From Saprospiraceae bacterium UBA2329 (GTDB taxonomy: Bacteria; Bacteroidota; Bacteroidia; Chitinophagales; Saprospiraceae), in assembly GCA_002344975.1 (NCBI GenBank), contig DDUV01000057.1, positions 18,013 through 82,012 on the forward strand: a DNA stretch of 64,000 bases. The letters run 5' to 3'. The notes under the pieces were generated by a model. That model saw only the letters and a program-made list of their open reading frames with translations. It was not told where the DNA came from and made no database searches. Shown one piece after another: positions 11,350 to 19,731 of this stretch. Within the stretch, counting starts at the first letter, position 1; each line of letters begins with the position of its first letter. The position numbers and the translations under genes were made by a program.

Positions 11350-12456
11350 ATGGAATACAAAGACAATTTATTGGGCGTAGTGGGCACGCTGTACCGGTGG
11401 AGAAAGCCCCTCATAGCACTGTGTTTGCTGGCCGGTTTGGGCACAGCGGGCATTTCGTTGATGCTGCCGGATTACTACCAGGCCGGTACTACATTTTTTG
11501 CAGCCAGCCCCGATCAGAGCAAGCCGGAATTGGTGTTCAACCGCAGCATGTCTATGCGGATGGAATATTACGGCAACTCCGGTGATATAGACCGCCTGCT
11601 CACCGTGGCCGAGTCAAGCGAATTGGTCGGCTTTTTGGTGGATTCTTTCGACCTTTTCGATCACTACGAGATAGACCCCAACCAGCACAAAGCTCCGTTT
11701 CTGATGCAGGAGCGTTTCTTCAGTTTATACACCGTCAAAAAGACAAAACGGGACGCCATCGAGTTGACGGTAGAAGACCAGGACCCCCAATTGGCCGCCG
11801 GCATAGCCAATGCCGCCCGCAATAAAATAGAAGAAATCGTACAGCGCCTCATTCGCGAAAGCCAGCAAAAGACCATCAAGGCTTATGAGGATAATATTGC
11901 CGCCAAGGAGGCTTTTCTACTTCAACTTGGCGATTCCTTAGCGGTTTTGCGCACCCAATACGGCACTTACAACGTGGTAGCCCAAACCGAAACGCTCACC
12001 GAGCAGTTGTCGGAAGCACTGGCCCTGTTCACCCGCGACAGCGTTCGGCTTCTGGTGCTGCGGGCCAACGCTCAGGTGCCCCGCGATACCATTTATATGC
12101 TGGACGCCAAAGTAGCCGGTTTGAGGCAGGAGGTCAAAGTGTTGAAAGGCGAAATCAGTCGGCTCAACAGCGGCATTTCTACCATTTACAACTTAGAAAA
12201 ACAGTTTGCCGAAGCCAATCAGATATTGGGCGAAGACCGCGAACGCCTCAAGCAATGGAGGGCAGCCAATACCTCTACTGCGCCTGCTGTATTGCTGGTG
12301 GAGGCTGCTTCGCCGCCGGTCATCAAATCGAGGCCGAAGCGCAGTATCCTGGTGCTTTCGGCCACCTTCGTAGTATTTTTGTTTGGTGTGATCGGCATCC
12401 TGCTGTTCGATGCGTACAAAAGCATCAACTGGCGGGAGGTGCTGGGTTCAAAATAA
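11350..12456 (+). CDS. Wzz-like chain-length/polysaccharide export membrane protein
   Basis: A 368-residue protein with a transmembrane helix at about residues 20-40 and another near 333-353 close to the C-terminus, enclosing a periplasmic domain with long coiled coils (AYEDNIAAKEAFLLQLGDS; KVAGLRQEVKVLKGEISRL). This is the Wzz/chain-length-determinant topology seen in O-antigen or exopolysaccharide export. It lacks a tyrosine kinase domain. ATG 11350 is chosen because a TAnnTTTG element sits just upstream and the frame before it lacks similarity. DUF983 follows after 6 bases and then crp, probably one operon. No glycosyltransferases lie nearby, so its polymer is unknown. Confidence 0.8.
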   Translation: MEYKDNLLGVVGTLYRWRKPLIALCLLAGLGTAGISLMLPDYYQAGTTFFAASPDQSKPELVFNRSMSMRMEYYGNSGDIDRLLTVAESSELVGFLVDSFDLFDHYEIDPNQHKAPFLMQERFFSLYTVKKTKRDAIELTVEDQDPQLAAGIANAARNKIEEIVQRLIRESQQKTIKAYEDNIAAKEAFLLQLGDSLAVLRTQYGTYNVVAQTETLTEQLSEALALFTRDSVRLLVLRANAQVPRDTIYMLDAKVAGLRQEVKVLKGEISRLNSGISTIYNLEKQFAEANQILGEDRERLKQWRAANTSTAPAVLLVEAASPPVIKSRPKRSILVLSATFVVFLFGVIGILLFDAYKSINWREVLGSK

Positions 12457-12462
12457 GGTGAC

Positions 12463-12858
12463 ATGAGTTTAAAAAAGAAAAGACCGGTGATGGCCAATAT
12501 GTTGGCTATGAAATGTCCTCGTTGTCAGGAGGGCGACCTGTTTGATACGCCGACGTTTTCCTTCAAAAAGCCGTTCGATATGCCGGAAAAATGCCCGCAT
12601 TGCGAGCAGGACTATATGCCGGAGCCAGGGTTTTACTACGGAGCCATGTTCATTTCCTATATTTTTATGGGATGGTTCTGCCTGCTTTTTGTGATGTTTT
12701 TTCACTGGGTATTGGGCTGGGGCATGGCCGCGTCGTTTGGGCTGCTCATCGCGGTGTGCATTGTTTTATTTGTGTATATTTTTCGCCTCGCACGCTCCAT
12801 CTGGATCAATATTGTAGTGAAATATGATCCTTCCAAAGCTAAACACAAGCACGCATGA
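12463..12858 (+). CDS. DUF983 zinc-ribbon membrane protein
   Basis: A 131-residue DUF983 protein. Cys18, Cys21, Cys44 and Cys47 (CPRC and CPHC) form a probable zinc ribbon at the N-terminus, followed by two transmembrane helices at about 60-82 and 85-108 and a basic tail. Function of the family is not established. It starts 6 bases after the Wzz-like gene and overlaps the crp start by 4 bases (ATGA), so translation of the pair is probably coupled. Confidence 0.88.
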   Translation: MSLKKKRPVMANMLAMKCPRCQEGDLFDTPTFSFKKPFDMPEKCPHCEQDYMPEPGFYYGAMFISYIFMGWFCLLFVMFFHWVLGWGMAASFGLLIAVCIVLFVYIFRLARSIWINIVVKYDPSKAKHKHA

Positions 12859-13508
12859 TGACCGAAGAGCAACAGATCAGAGAGTACCTGCGCAAGTATT
12901 ATTCCAACATTGCCGAACTCGGGCTACAGGAAGAGATAGCGCATATCGGCAAGGTGATGGAGTTCAAAGCCGGCGAAATCATCATGGACTTCGGGGCTTA
13001 TGTCAAGCTCATTCCTTTAGTGGTGGAAGGCAGCATCAAGGTGTCGCGGGAAGGTGACGACGGCGGCGAGATTTTTCTGTACTACCTGCAGCCGGGCGAG
13101 TCGTGTACCATGTCTTTCACCTGCTGCATGATGAACAAGCGCAGCGAAATCCGCACGCAGGCAGAGGAAGATACGGTCGTCATTGCCATTCCCATTCGAT
13201 ACATGGACGACTGGATGTCGAGGTACCAAAGCTGGAAAAATTTTGTGATGATGTCTTACGATCATCGCATGAAAGAACTGATCCGAACCATAGACGAAAT
13301 TGCGTTCAAAAAAATGGACGAGCGCCTGCTCACCTATTTGCAGAAAAAAGCGCAGGTGACCGGTTCCAAAACGCTGAATGCCACCCATCAGGAAATTGCT
13401 TATGACCTCAACGCCTCGCGGGAAGCGGTGTCTCGGCTGCTCAAACAGTTGGAACACGACGGCTATGTGAAACTGGGGCGCAACAAAATCACTTTGGCCA
13501 AAGGGTAG
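12855..13508 (+). CDS. Crp/Fnr family transcriptional regulator
   Basis: A 217-residue regulator with an N-terminal cyclic-nucleotide-binding-like beta roll (about residues 20-120; FKAGEIIMDFG, LQPGESC), a dimer helix, and a C-terminal winged helix-turn-helix at about 175-200 (THQEIAYDLNASREAVSRLL). The usual Crp phosphate-cassette Arg-Ser pair that binds cAMP is not evident, and a Cys-rich MSFTCCMMN sits where it would be, so the ligand may not be cAMP. The start overlaps the DUF983 stop by 4 bases. It converges on the TetR gene with 2 bases between them. Target genes cannot be inferred from the window. Confidence 0.92.
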   Translation: MMTEEQQIREYLRKYYSNIAELGLQEEIAHIGKVMEFKAGEIIMDFGAYVKLIPLVVEGSIKVSREGDDGGEIFLYYLQPGESCTMSFTCCMMNKRSEIRTQAEEDTVVIAIPIRYMDDWMSRYQSWKNFVMMSYDHRMKELIRTIDEIAFKKMDERLLTYLQKKAQVTGSKTLNATHQEIAYDLNASREAVSRLLKQLEHDGYVKLGRNKITLAKG

Positions 13509-13510
13509 TT

Positions 13511-14191
13511 TTATTCCCTGTCAAGTAAGCCAAAGGCAAAAAACGTCAGCATGTTTTTCACCTCCGTCAGATCGTCTGCGGGCGTGCGCACTTCCGTGAG
13601 CGAGGGCAGGTGCTGTGCTGCATAAATGTGAAAATTGGCCATTTCCAGCAAGGTGCTGGCCAATGCTTTCGGGTACTCAAAGGCGGGGTTGACTTCCCCT
13701 ATAATGGCTGCCAGGTCGGCGGCCAATGCTTTATACACGGCAAAGAATCCCTTTTTGTTCTCCTCGTCCACCGCTTTGGTGTGGTAGGTTTTGGGGCCTT
13801 CCGTCAGTACAATTCTGAATAAGATATGCTCATTGATATACTCCACAGCCGGATCGGCTTTGCTGCTGTCCACAATGGCCGACAGGGCGAGGCGCAGTTT
13901 TTGTTCGGGGGTTTCGATGTTGGTGGTGGCCAGCGTGATCTGATACCGCACGCGTTCCCAGTACCAGCATAGCAAATACACCAAAAATTTGTGCTTGTTT
14001 TCAAAATAGCGATAAATGGAAGCCTCGGTGGATTCGATTCGGTGTGCTAATTTTTTGAAGGTAAATTCCTCCAACCCCAATTCCTCTATCAGGCAAATAC
14101 CGTGTTGCAGGATGTTGCGCCCCAGCTTGCTGTCCTGCGGGTCCCGTAGATACAATTGCTCGTTGACCTGAATTTGAATTTTAAAGCCCAT
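13511..14191 (-). CDS. TetR/AcrR family transcriptional regulator
   Basis: A 226-residue TetR-type protein. The N-terminal helix-turn-helix spans roughly residues 25-70, with the family phrase TFKKLAHRIESTEASIYRYF followed by ENKHKFLVYLL. The C-terminal helical domain (about 75-226) is a ligand or partner domain without recognisable specificity. TetR genes often repress a neighbour, but here the upstream neighbour is a repeat array and an SH3 lipoprotein on the same strand, so no target is evident. A minus-strand TAnnTTTG element lies 20 bases before the start codon. Confidence 0.88.
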   Translation of the reverse strand: MGFKIQIQVNEQLYLRDPQDSKLGRNILQHGICLIEELGLEEFTFKKLAHRIESTEASIYRYFENKHKFLVYLLCWYWERVRYQITLATTNIETPEQKLRLALSAIVDSSKADPAVEYINEHILFRIVLTEGPKTYHTKAVDEENKKGFFAVYKALAADLAAIIGEVNPAFEYPKALASTLLEMANFHIYAAQHLPSLTEVRTPADDLTEVKNMLTFFAFGLLDRE

Positions 14192-14211
14192 TTTTCGCCA
14201 ATTTTAAAAAG

Positions 14212-14219
14212 CAAATGTA
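14212..14219 (-). promoter_or_regulatory. TAnnTTTG promoter element, TetR gene
   Basis: CAAATGTA on the plus strand reads TACATTTG on the minus strand, a full match to the -7 consensus, 20 bases upstream of the TetR start at 14191. Confidence 0.55.
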
Positions 14220-14261
14220 GCCACTTTACCTTTCGGTAGCATTACTTTAGCAAATACTTTT

Positions 14262-14344
14262 TCCACTCACCCTTCATCCCTCACCCACTCACCCATTCAC
14301 CCATTCACCCACTACCCACTCACCCACTCACCCACTCACCCATT
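14262..14344 (-). repeat. GGGTGAGT tandem array at a gene 3' end (copy 2)
   Basis: On the minus strand this is a run of GGGTGAGTG-type units. It begins at the final Gly codon of the SH3 lipoprotein gene, whose stop codon TGA is part of the first unit (GGG TGA GTG). It is the longest of the three arrays in the window. Confidence 0.88.
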
Positions 14345-15436
14345 CCTCTTACCCGCTTCAATACCATGCTTGGCCGGGTCTTTCAGCCTGTCCCGAAGGG
14401 TAGAAAGCGCCACCACATCGGCTTGAGTCAGTACCTTGAATTTTGCATTCAGGATAGCGTCCAGTTCCGCGCCGGCCTCGGCTGCTGTATGCCAGAAGCT
14501 CGTTTCGGCCTGAGTCAGATCAGATACGATGCGGGTTTTCATGGTTTGGAGCGGCTGTTCAAAGAGTGCGTCAGGACTGCTTTGCGCATTGATTTTGCTC
14601 AGCAAATCTTTACAAACGCCGCTGCCGAGCATACAATGCCCGCCGTAATCCCAAGTCTGAATCTGCCAGGCCGGGAAGAAATACTCGATGCTGTCGTCGG
14701 GGAAGGCGGCAATTTGGAGGTCCATAAAAATGTCATCCTGTACGCCTTTGGTTTTTTTGGAAAGAGCCAGCCACTGCCGATAATCCAAAAAGAGGTAGTA
14801 CGCGGTCCCCTCGGCCACCAATTGCGGCTGGAAGCCCGTGAACAGCTCCGCCAGCCAGAACATGTCGGGCATATCCTCGGCAGAAGTAGGCGGAATGCGC
14901 CGTTGCAGCACCTCGTTGATGGTGTCGCGCAGGGCCGTACTTTGTTCCAGCAGGCGGCTCAGGTCGGCTTCGTTGCGGGTAGCGGCCCAGTTGCGGCGGT
15001 GTTGGTTGATGCTCTCCACGAGCGGCTGTCCGAGCATGGCTGTGGCGCGTTTTTGCAGGAGGGCGCGGGTGGCGGGCGAGTTTTGGGAGGCGTCAAAAAT
15101 GAGTCCTCCGCCATACACCCAGCCCGTTTGGCCGGAGGAGGTTTTCACCTTGATCCAGGGTTCGTCAAAAGTGATACCGCGCAAAGTGACCCGCGTGGTG
15201 AAATCGCTCACTTCGCCCAGGTCTTCCAGTTTGGCGCCTTTGGGCAGGGTGGCCACGATGACGCCTTTTTCGCCGGGCGTTTCGCGCATGCGGAGGTCGG
15301 ACACGGCCGTTTCAAACTGCACCGGCCCTTTGTCGGTCATGGTTTCGGTAGAGGCGGCCTGTTCTGCGCCGGCATTTTTGGGGCGACAGCCGAACAGCAG
15401 GGCGGCAGGTATCAGCAATAGAAGTAAGGTACGCAT
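14336..15436 (-). CDS. SH3-domain lipoprotein
   Basis: A 366-residue lipoprotein: hydrophobic signal with lipobox LLFGC and lipidated Cys17, a Glu/Ala-rich linker, then a bacterial SH3-like domain at about residues 40-115 (LRMRETPGEKGVIVATLPKG; GQTGWVYGGGL). The remaining 250 residues are mainly helical and not recognised. SH3b domains bind peptide or cell-wall ligands, so an envelope role is likely, but the specific function is unknown. The last codon and stop lie in a GGGTGAGT array shared with two other loci. Confidence 0.75.
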   Translation of the reverse strand: MRTLLLLLIPAALLFGCRPKNAGAEQAASTETMTDKGPVQFETAVSDLRMRETPGEKGVIVATLPKGAKLEDLGEVSDFTTRVTLRGITFDEPWIKVKTSSGQTGWVYGGGLIFDASQNSPATRALLQKRATAMLGQPLVESINQHRRNWAATRNEADLSRLLEQSTALRDTINEVLQRRIPPTSAEDMPDMFWLAELFTGFQPQLVAEGTAYYLFLDYRQWLALSKKTKGVQDDIFMDLQIAAFPDDSIEYFFPAWQIQTWDYGGHCMLGSGVCKDLLSKINAQSSPDALFEQPLQTMKTRIVSDLTQAETSFWHTAAEAGAELDAILNAKFKVLTQADVVALSTLRDRLKDPAKHGIEAGKRNG

Positions 15437-15552
15437 GATGTGATTGTTTATTGAAATTGGTTGGAATGTTCCGGGCGACAGGCAAAGCGGAATAGTAAGA
15501 AGTCAAAAAAGTATTCGATACTTTCCTGAACACTCTAAGTTAGTAATCAGCA

Positions 15553-15569
15553 CCGCGCCACACGCGCGG
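15553..15569. repeat. Short GC-rich inverted repeat
   Basis: CCGCGC and GCGCGG surround CACAC in the gap between the SH3 lipoprotein gene and the YdeI-like gene. It is flanked by repeated CAATCAGCAC-like words. It could act as a terminator for the YdeI-like gene, but there is no T run. Confidence 0.4.
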
Positions 15570-15598
15570 CAAGCATCAGCAATCAGCACATCTACACA

Positions 15599-16117
15599 TT
15601 AGAAATCCTTTTTGCCCATCAGTATTTTGAAATCAATTTTGCCCTGCATCAGCTTCAGGTGCTCCACTACGGCTACGGCCCGGATAAGGCGGGTTTCGGC
15701 AGTTTTCGGCGAGCCGACGTAATAGAGCATAGTGCGCAACTTGCCGGGCGTGAGGGCGTGCAGACAGCGATGGCCCTCCTCGTCTTGTCGCAGCAATTCC
15801 TCCAACTCTTCGGGCATGGGCAGGCCGTATTCGCTGTCGTCTTTCCACAGGGTGACCTCTAACGGTGAGCCGATTTTGATGCGGAGCTGATCGCGCAGTT
15901 TTTTGTTCACATTGATAAAAAACGCCCCCTCGCCTTTGGGCATCAGCGCGCACTGAAAAGGCTTGCTGCCGTTGAGGATGCACACCACGCGGCGCTTGTT
16001 GCCCTCCACAAAGACCTGCCCGATGGCGGCCGGCACTACAAAGTGATGCCCCCACAACGCCGAGTCGAAGTCCTCGAGCAGGGAAGTGAATTGAACGGCA
16101 GATTCGGGTGCTTGCAT
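15599..16117 (-). CDS. DUF1905/YdeI-like protein
   Basis: A 172-residue protein. The N-terminal half (about residues 8-95) is a DUF1905 beta barrel with FVVPAAIGQVFVEGNKRRVVCILNG and KLRDQLRIKIGSPLEVTL. The C-terminal half matches the YdeI/OmpD-associated helical segment (PEELEELLRQDEEG; LTPGKLRTMLYYVGSPKTAETR). YdeI-type proteins have been linked to peptide or bacteriocin resistance in some species, but no mechanism is established and the link here is only by family. It is divergent from the restriction-type cassette, with 147 bases between the starts. Confidence 0.8.
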   Translation of the reverse strand: MQAPESAVQFTSLLEDFDSALWGHHFVVPAAIGQVFVEGNKRRVVCILNGSKPFQCALMPKGEGAFFINVNKKLRDQLRIKIGSPLEVTLWKDDSEYGLPMPEELEELLRQDEEGHRCLHALTPGKLRTMLYYVGSPKTAETRLIRAVAVVEHLKLMQGKIDFKILMGKKDF

Positions 16118-16161
16118 GTGGTTGAGAACAAGTTGAACTTCAAAGTTCGGATTCTTTGTGG

Positions 16162-16169
16162 TATCTTTG
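16162..16169 (+). promoter_or_regulatory. TAnnTTTG promoter element, restriction-type cassette
   Basis: TATCTTTG matches the -7 consensus and lies 96 bases before the first cassette ATG at 16265. Two very short overlapping reading frames lie in the predicted leader: 8 codons at 16179-16205 and 17 codons at 16202-16255. Confidence 0.5.
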
Positions 16170-16264
16170 TTCCTAATAATGAAAAAAACTCAATTTGTTT
16201 TATGAAAACATACCCAAAGACGGTTGCGGAATTTTTTTCTCAAACGCATATCTAATTATCTGCT

Positions 16265-17005
16265 ATGCATAAGACCCGCAATAGTGCGATCCTGATAGGA
16301 TTATTTTTATCAAGGTTTGATGAAGATGGCCTTAACGCACTTGGCTTTAGCGGATTTTGGGAAGCATTCAATACGTTAGGATATGCCATAGGAGTGAAGC
16401 CTTCCTCTATAAAAAATTACAGAGACGAGTTTGATCCGTATTATCCAAATACAAGAAAAGGCTGGCACAAAAGAAGCCTTAGAGACTATTGCAAGGTCGT
16501 CATGGAGGAATATGCGAGTTATGATTTACACTCATTTACTGAGATTATCAAGGAGTTATTGATTAATAACTATGAAGTTGAACGAATAGAGGAAATGATT
16601 ATTGATAAGAAAAGTACAAGCTCAATTGCGCAAAGACTTATAACAGGCCAATCCGCGGAAGCCTATTTCAAGGAGAATTACTTGACAGTGCCACAGTTCC
16701 AGAATTACGCCTTTAAAGACACTACTTTGCTGGGATGTGGCTTCGATTTCCTCCTTACACGTCAAACTGATTTTTTTTGTATTGAAGTGAAAGGGCTTCA
16801 CAGCAAATCAGGTACGATATCGCTGACGGAGAAGGAGTATCAAATGGCTGAAAAGCTGAGCGAGCATTTTTGCTTGTATGTTGTGTCTAATTTTTGCGAG
16901 CAACCTATTGCCAATGTAATAATCAATCCCTTAGAATCTGGGTTGGATTTTGTAAAAGATGAGAGGCTTATTACTGTTGTGTCATTTCAAACCTACATAA
17001 GATGA
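16265..17005 (+). CDS. DUF3883-type PD-(D/E)xK nuclease of a restriction cassette
   Basis: A 246-residue protein. The N-terminal helical domain (about residues 5-95; SSIKNYRDEFDPYYPN then RKGWHKR) is of a type seen in restriction-associated proteins. The C-terminal domain (about 125-246) resembles DUF3883/Mrr-like nucleases: GFDF with Asp161, then CIEVKG with Glu174 and Lys176 as the D...ExK active site, followed by LTEKEYQMAEKLSE and LYVVSNF. Likely a DNA endonuclease. It is the first of three overlapping genes (ATGA overlap with the next). The whole cassette is clearly more AT-rich than its neighbours, a sign of transfer. No methyltransferase accompanies it. Nuclease assignment is good, DNA target unknown. 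Confidence 0.78.
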   Translation: MHKTRNSAILIGLFLSRFDEDGLNALGFSGFWEAFNTLGYAIGVKPSSIKNYRDEFDPYYPNTRKGWHKRSLRDYCKVVMEEYASYDLHSFTEIIKELLINNYEVERIEEMIIDKKSTSSIAQRLITGQSAEAYFKENYLTVPQFQNYAFKDTTLLGCGFDFLLTRQTDFFCIEVKGLHSKSGTISLTEKEYQMAEKLSEHFCLYVVSNFCEQPIANVIINPLESGLDFVKDERLITVVSFQTYIR

Positions 17006-17763
17006 ATGTAGATAATCAGTCCAACTATACATTGGCCTTTGAGGATGGCTGGGATGCGCTTCAGCCTCAAATCGTCAATGATCAGGATTTTTTAAAAGCT
17101 GTTTTATTGATGCTTGATTTGATGAAACAAGATAAAAATATTGACCCCAGCAGATATTGTGATGAAAACGGCAATTTGAAAAGTTACGTCGAACTGTGTA
17201 AGTATAAAAAACTTCAGTTGGTCTATAATCCTGAATATCCAACATGGAAGATCATTCATACGCTACTCTCCCAAGCAATAAATGAAGGTAAAGCAGGGGC
17301 CGTTGCATATCATTTGGTTGGAGCAACTTTGCAATTGAGATTCCCGGACATTGAAATCTCAAATGAATCAGCGAATACCGCAGATCAGCCAACAGGAAGA
17401 TCGGGCGATTTCACTATTGGCGACACTGTTTTTCATGTCACGGTTCATCCAATGACCTCTGTTTTTGATAAGTGCAGGGAGAATATCAAGGATGGGCTTA
17501 AAGCATTTTTGCTGGTTCCAGATTCCAGTTTGACGGGTTCTCGGATGTGGGCATTAAAAGATGGCGTGGAGCTTTTTGCGGTAGAATCTTTAGAGTCGTT
17601 CATTTCTCAAAACATTGAGGAAATTAGTGCATTTGATCCTAAATACCGGAAAAACAGCCTTTTCAACTTGATCTATTTGTACAATCAAAGGGTTGACCAA
17701 GCTGAAACAGATAAGTCGCTCATGATCGAATTACCCTCCAATTTGAAGGTGTCAAATGGCTGA
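17002..17763 (+). CDS. DUF4928-family restriction-associated protein
   Basis: A 253-residue protein that I match to DUF4928, a family often next to cytosine-5 DNA methyltransferases. Visible conserved blocks are GRSGDF (132-137), FHVTVHP (144-150), KCRENIKDGLKAFLLVP (157-173) and a C-terminal VESLESFISQNIEE. G-D-F followed by F-H-V-T suggests a PD-(D/E)xK-like or related core, though active-site residues are not certain. It overlaps the DUF3883 gene by 4 bases and vsr by 8 bases, so the three form one operon. In a complete system this would probably be a restriction endonuclease or accessory subunit. Family call is from memory of motifs and is moderately sure. Confidence 0.65.
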   Translation: MNVDNQSNYTLAFEDGWDALQPQIVNDQDFLKAVLLMLDLMKQDKNIDPSRYCDENGNLKSYVELCKYKKLQLVYNPEYPTWKIIHTLLSQAINEGKAGAVAYHLVGATLQLRFPDIEISNESANTADQPTGRSGDFTIGDTVFHVTVHPMTSVFDKCRENIKDGLKAFLLVPDSSLTGSRMWALKDGVELFAVESLESFISQNIEEISAFDPKYRKNSLFNLIYLYNQRVDQAETDKSLMIELPSNLKVSNG

Positions 17764-18163
17764 TGTTTTCACTCCCGAAAAACGTAGCGAGGTTATGCGA
17801 AGAGTAAAGTCTTCCCGCAACGCATCCACGGAACTGAAACTGATACAGTTTTTCAAAAATCATAAAATTAAAGGATGGAGGAGAAGTTATCCTCTCGTTG
17901 GGAAGCCTGATTTTGTCTTTCCTAAACAAAGAATTGTCATATTCGCAGATGGTTGCTTTTGGCATGGCCACGATTGCCGAAATACTAAACCCGCTCAGAA
18001 TCGCACATATTGGGAATCCAAGCGAGACAGGAACATTGCCAGAGATATCTTGGTAACCAATGCTTTACAAAAAAAAGGATGGACTGTAATTCGTATATGG
18101 GAATGTGAATTGAAAAAAGGTAGCTACGAATCTCGTTTGCTCAGCGCGTTACAATCGGATTAG
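17756..18163 (+). CDS. vsr: Very short patch repair endonuclease Vsr
   Basis: A 135-residue Vsr endonuclease, which nicks beside T:G mismatches produced by deamination of 5-methylcytosine. The N-terminus (FTPEKRSEVMRRVKSS) and the core GKPDFVFPKQRIVIFADGCF carry Asp52, equivalent to the E. coli catalytic Asp51, and GCFWHGHDC carries His70, equivalent to His69. The C-terminal GWTVIRIWECEL is diagnostic. Vsr is normally encoded with a cytosine-5 methyltransferase; none lies here, although DUF4928 and a DUF3883 nuclease do. The gene is AT-rich like the rest of the cassette. Its first 8 bases overlap the DUF4928 gene. Confidence 0.93.
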   Translation: MADVFTPEKRSEVMRRVKSSRNASTELKLIQFFKNHKIKGWRRSYPLVGKPDFVFPKQRIVIFADGCFWHGHDCRNTKPAQNRTYWESKRDRNIARDILVTNALQKKGWTVIRIWECELKKGSYESRLLSALQSD

Positions 18164-18191
18164 AATTGATTTGATCTCCCCCAAAACATCG

Positions 18192-18199
18192 TACCTTTG
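18192..18199 (+). promoter_or_regulatory. TAnnTTTG promoter element, rlmD
   Basis: TACCTTTG, full match to the -7 consensus, 8 bases before the rlmD ATG at 18208. The mRNA would have an extremely short leader. Confidence 0.65.
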
Positions 18200-18207
18200 C
18201 CATCCTT

Positions 18208-19611
18208 ATGGCAAAAAAAACTTTCATAGCGGAGCAGGTGCGCATCACCGGCATAGCAGAAAAAGGGCGGGGCGTAGGCCGAGACGCTGAGGGACGCGTA
18301 TTTTTTGTACCCGATACCGTGCCCGGCGATGTAGTGAATGTGCTGACCCTGCGCAAGAAAAAGGGATTTTTTGAAGGCGTGGTGCATGCCGTGCTGGAAA
18401 GCTCGCCGGAGCGTGTGCAGCCCTTTTGCCGGCATTTCGACCTCTGCGGCGGATGCAGTTGGCAGCACTTAGACTATGCCGCCCAATTGCACCACAAACA
18501 ACTGATGGTAGAAAACGCCCTGTTGCGCATCGGTAAATTGGAAGTAGAAGATTTTCAGCCCATCACAGGCGCTGATCCCAATGTATATTACCGAAATAAA
18601 TTAGAGTTTTCCTTCTCCAACCGCCGCTGGCTCACCAAAGAGGAAGTTGACTCTGAGGTGACCAACCTGGAGGATGTACTGGGATTTCACAAATCGGGAG
18701 CCTTCGACAAAGCCATTGATATTGAACACTGCTGGCTGCAACCCGATCCTTCCAACGCCATCCGTCTGGCCGCCAAACGTATCGCTGTAGCGCAGGGTCT
18801 TGCCTTCTGGGATGCCCGCGACAACAAGGGTTTTGTGCGCAATCTCATGCTGCGCGTGGCCACTACTGGGCAGGTCATGGCGCTGATGAGTTTTTCCGAA
18901 AATCGCAAAAAAGCCATCTCCGCTTTTTTGGATGCATTGCAGGAGGCCTGCCCGCAGATCACCTCGCTGTACTATTGCATCAATCACAAGGTCAATGATT
19001 TTATGTTCGACCTCGACATGATCCTGTATCGCGGCGAGCCTGCTATCGAGGAGCAGTTGGGCCATGTACGGTGCCGCATCGGGCCGAAATCTTTTTTCCA
19101 GACCAACACCAGGCAGGCTAAGGTACTGTTCGATACGGCTGCCGAGTTTGCCGGGCTGCAAGGCCACGAAAACGTGTATGATCTCTATACCGGAATCGGC
19201 AGTATAGCGTTGTATCTGGCGGGGCGTTGCCGACAGGTGACGGGCATTGAGGAAATAGCCGCCGCCATTGACGATGCGCGCGACAACGCGGCCCTCAACG
19301 GCATTGATAATTGCACTTTTTACGCCGGAGACGTGAAGGACATGCTCACGCCGGAGTTTGCTGAAAAGCATGGCAAACCCGATGTGCTCATCACCGATCC
19401 GCCGCGGGCGGGCATGCACCCCAAAGTGGTGGACATCCTGCTGGAATTGGCCGCGCCGCGCATCGTGTATGTGAGTTGCAATGCCGCCACCCAGGCCCGC
19501 GATCTGCAATTGCTCTCGGCAAAATACCGCGTGCTCAAAGTTCGCCCGGTGGACATGTTTCCGCATACGCACCATGTGGAGAGCGTGGCACTGCTGGAGC
19601 TTCAGGGGTGA
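18208..19611 (+). CDS. rlmD: 23S rRNA (uracil-C5)-methyltransferase RlmD/RumA type
   Basis: A 467-residue RumA-type enzyme that methylates C5 of a uridine in 23S rRNA (U1939 in E. coli). An N-terminal TRAM domain (about residues 8-65) precedes the iron-sulfur motif Cys74, Cys80, Cys83 (CRHFDLCGGCSWQH) with Cys175 (EHCW) as the probable fourth ligand. The SAM domain has YDLYTGIGSIALYLAG, the DPPRAGMHPK loop, and nucleophile Cys424 in VYVSCNAAT. Length agrees with the family. RlmD, RlmC and TrmA are related, so the exact target base is inferred. The stop codon TGA lies in the first unit of a GGGTGAGT array. Confidence 0.88.
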   Translation: MAKKTFIAEQVRITGIAEKGRGVGRDAEGRVFFVPDTVPGDVVNVLTLRKKKGFFEGVVHAVLESSPERVQPFCRHFDLCGGCSWQHLDYAAQLHHKQLMVENALLRIGKLEVEDFQPITGADPNVYYRNKLEFSFSNRRWLTKEEVDSEVTNLEDVLGFHKSGAFDKAIDIEHCWLQPDPSNAIRLAAKRIAVAQGLAFWDARDNKGFVRNLMLRVATTGQVMALMSFSENRKKAISAFLDALQEACPQITSLYYCINHKVNDFMFDLDMILYRGEPAIEEQLGHVRCRIGPKSFFQTNTRQAKVLFDTAAEFAGLQGHENVYDLYTGIGSIALYLAGRCRQVTGIEEIAAAIDDARDNAALNGIDNCTFYAGDVKDMLTPEFAEKHGKPDVLITDPPRAGMHPKVVDILLELAAPRIVYVSCNAATQARDLQLLSAKYRVLKVRPVDMFPHTHHVESVALLELQG

Positions 19612-19659
19612 GTGGGTGAGGGGTGAGTGGGTGAAGGGTGAGTATGTGAGTGGTGAGCA
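19605..19659 (+). repeat. GGGTGAGT tandem array at a gene 3' end (copy 3)
   Basis: GGGTGAGT units in the sense direction of rlmD, starting at its last Gly codon so that GGG-TGA ends the gene. Same arrangement as at 7873 and 14344. Confidence 0.88.
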
Positions 19660-19665
19660 ACCCGA

Positions 19666-19693
19666 ATCCGCCTTCGCCAAGGCTTCGGCGGAT
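19666..19693. repeat. Hairpin repeat of the CCTTCGCCAAGGCTTCGG type
   Basis: ATCCGCC (19666-19672) and GGCGGAT (19687-19693) flank a core in which GCC and GGC again pair around AA. When translated, this repeat gives the peptide AFAKASADE, which I recognise as a common intergenic repeat product in several bacterial phyla. Confidence 0.6.
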
Positions 19694-19731
19694 GAAACCC
19701 GAAACTTTGAACTCGAAAACATAAAAAATAT

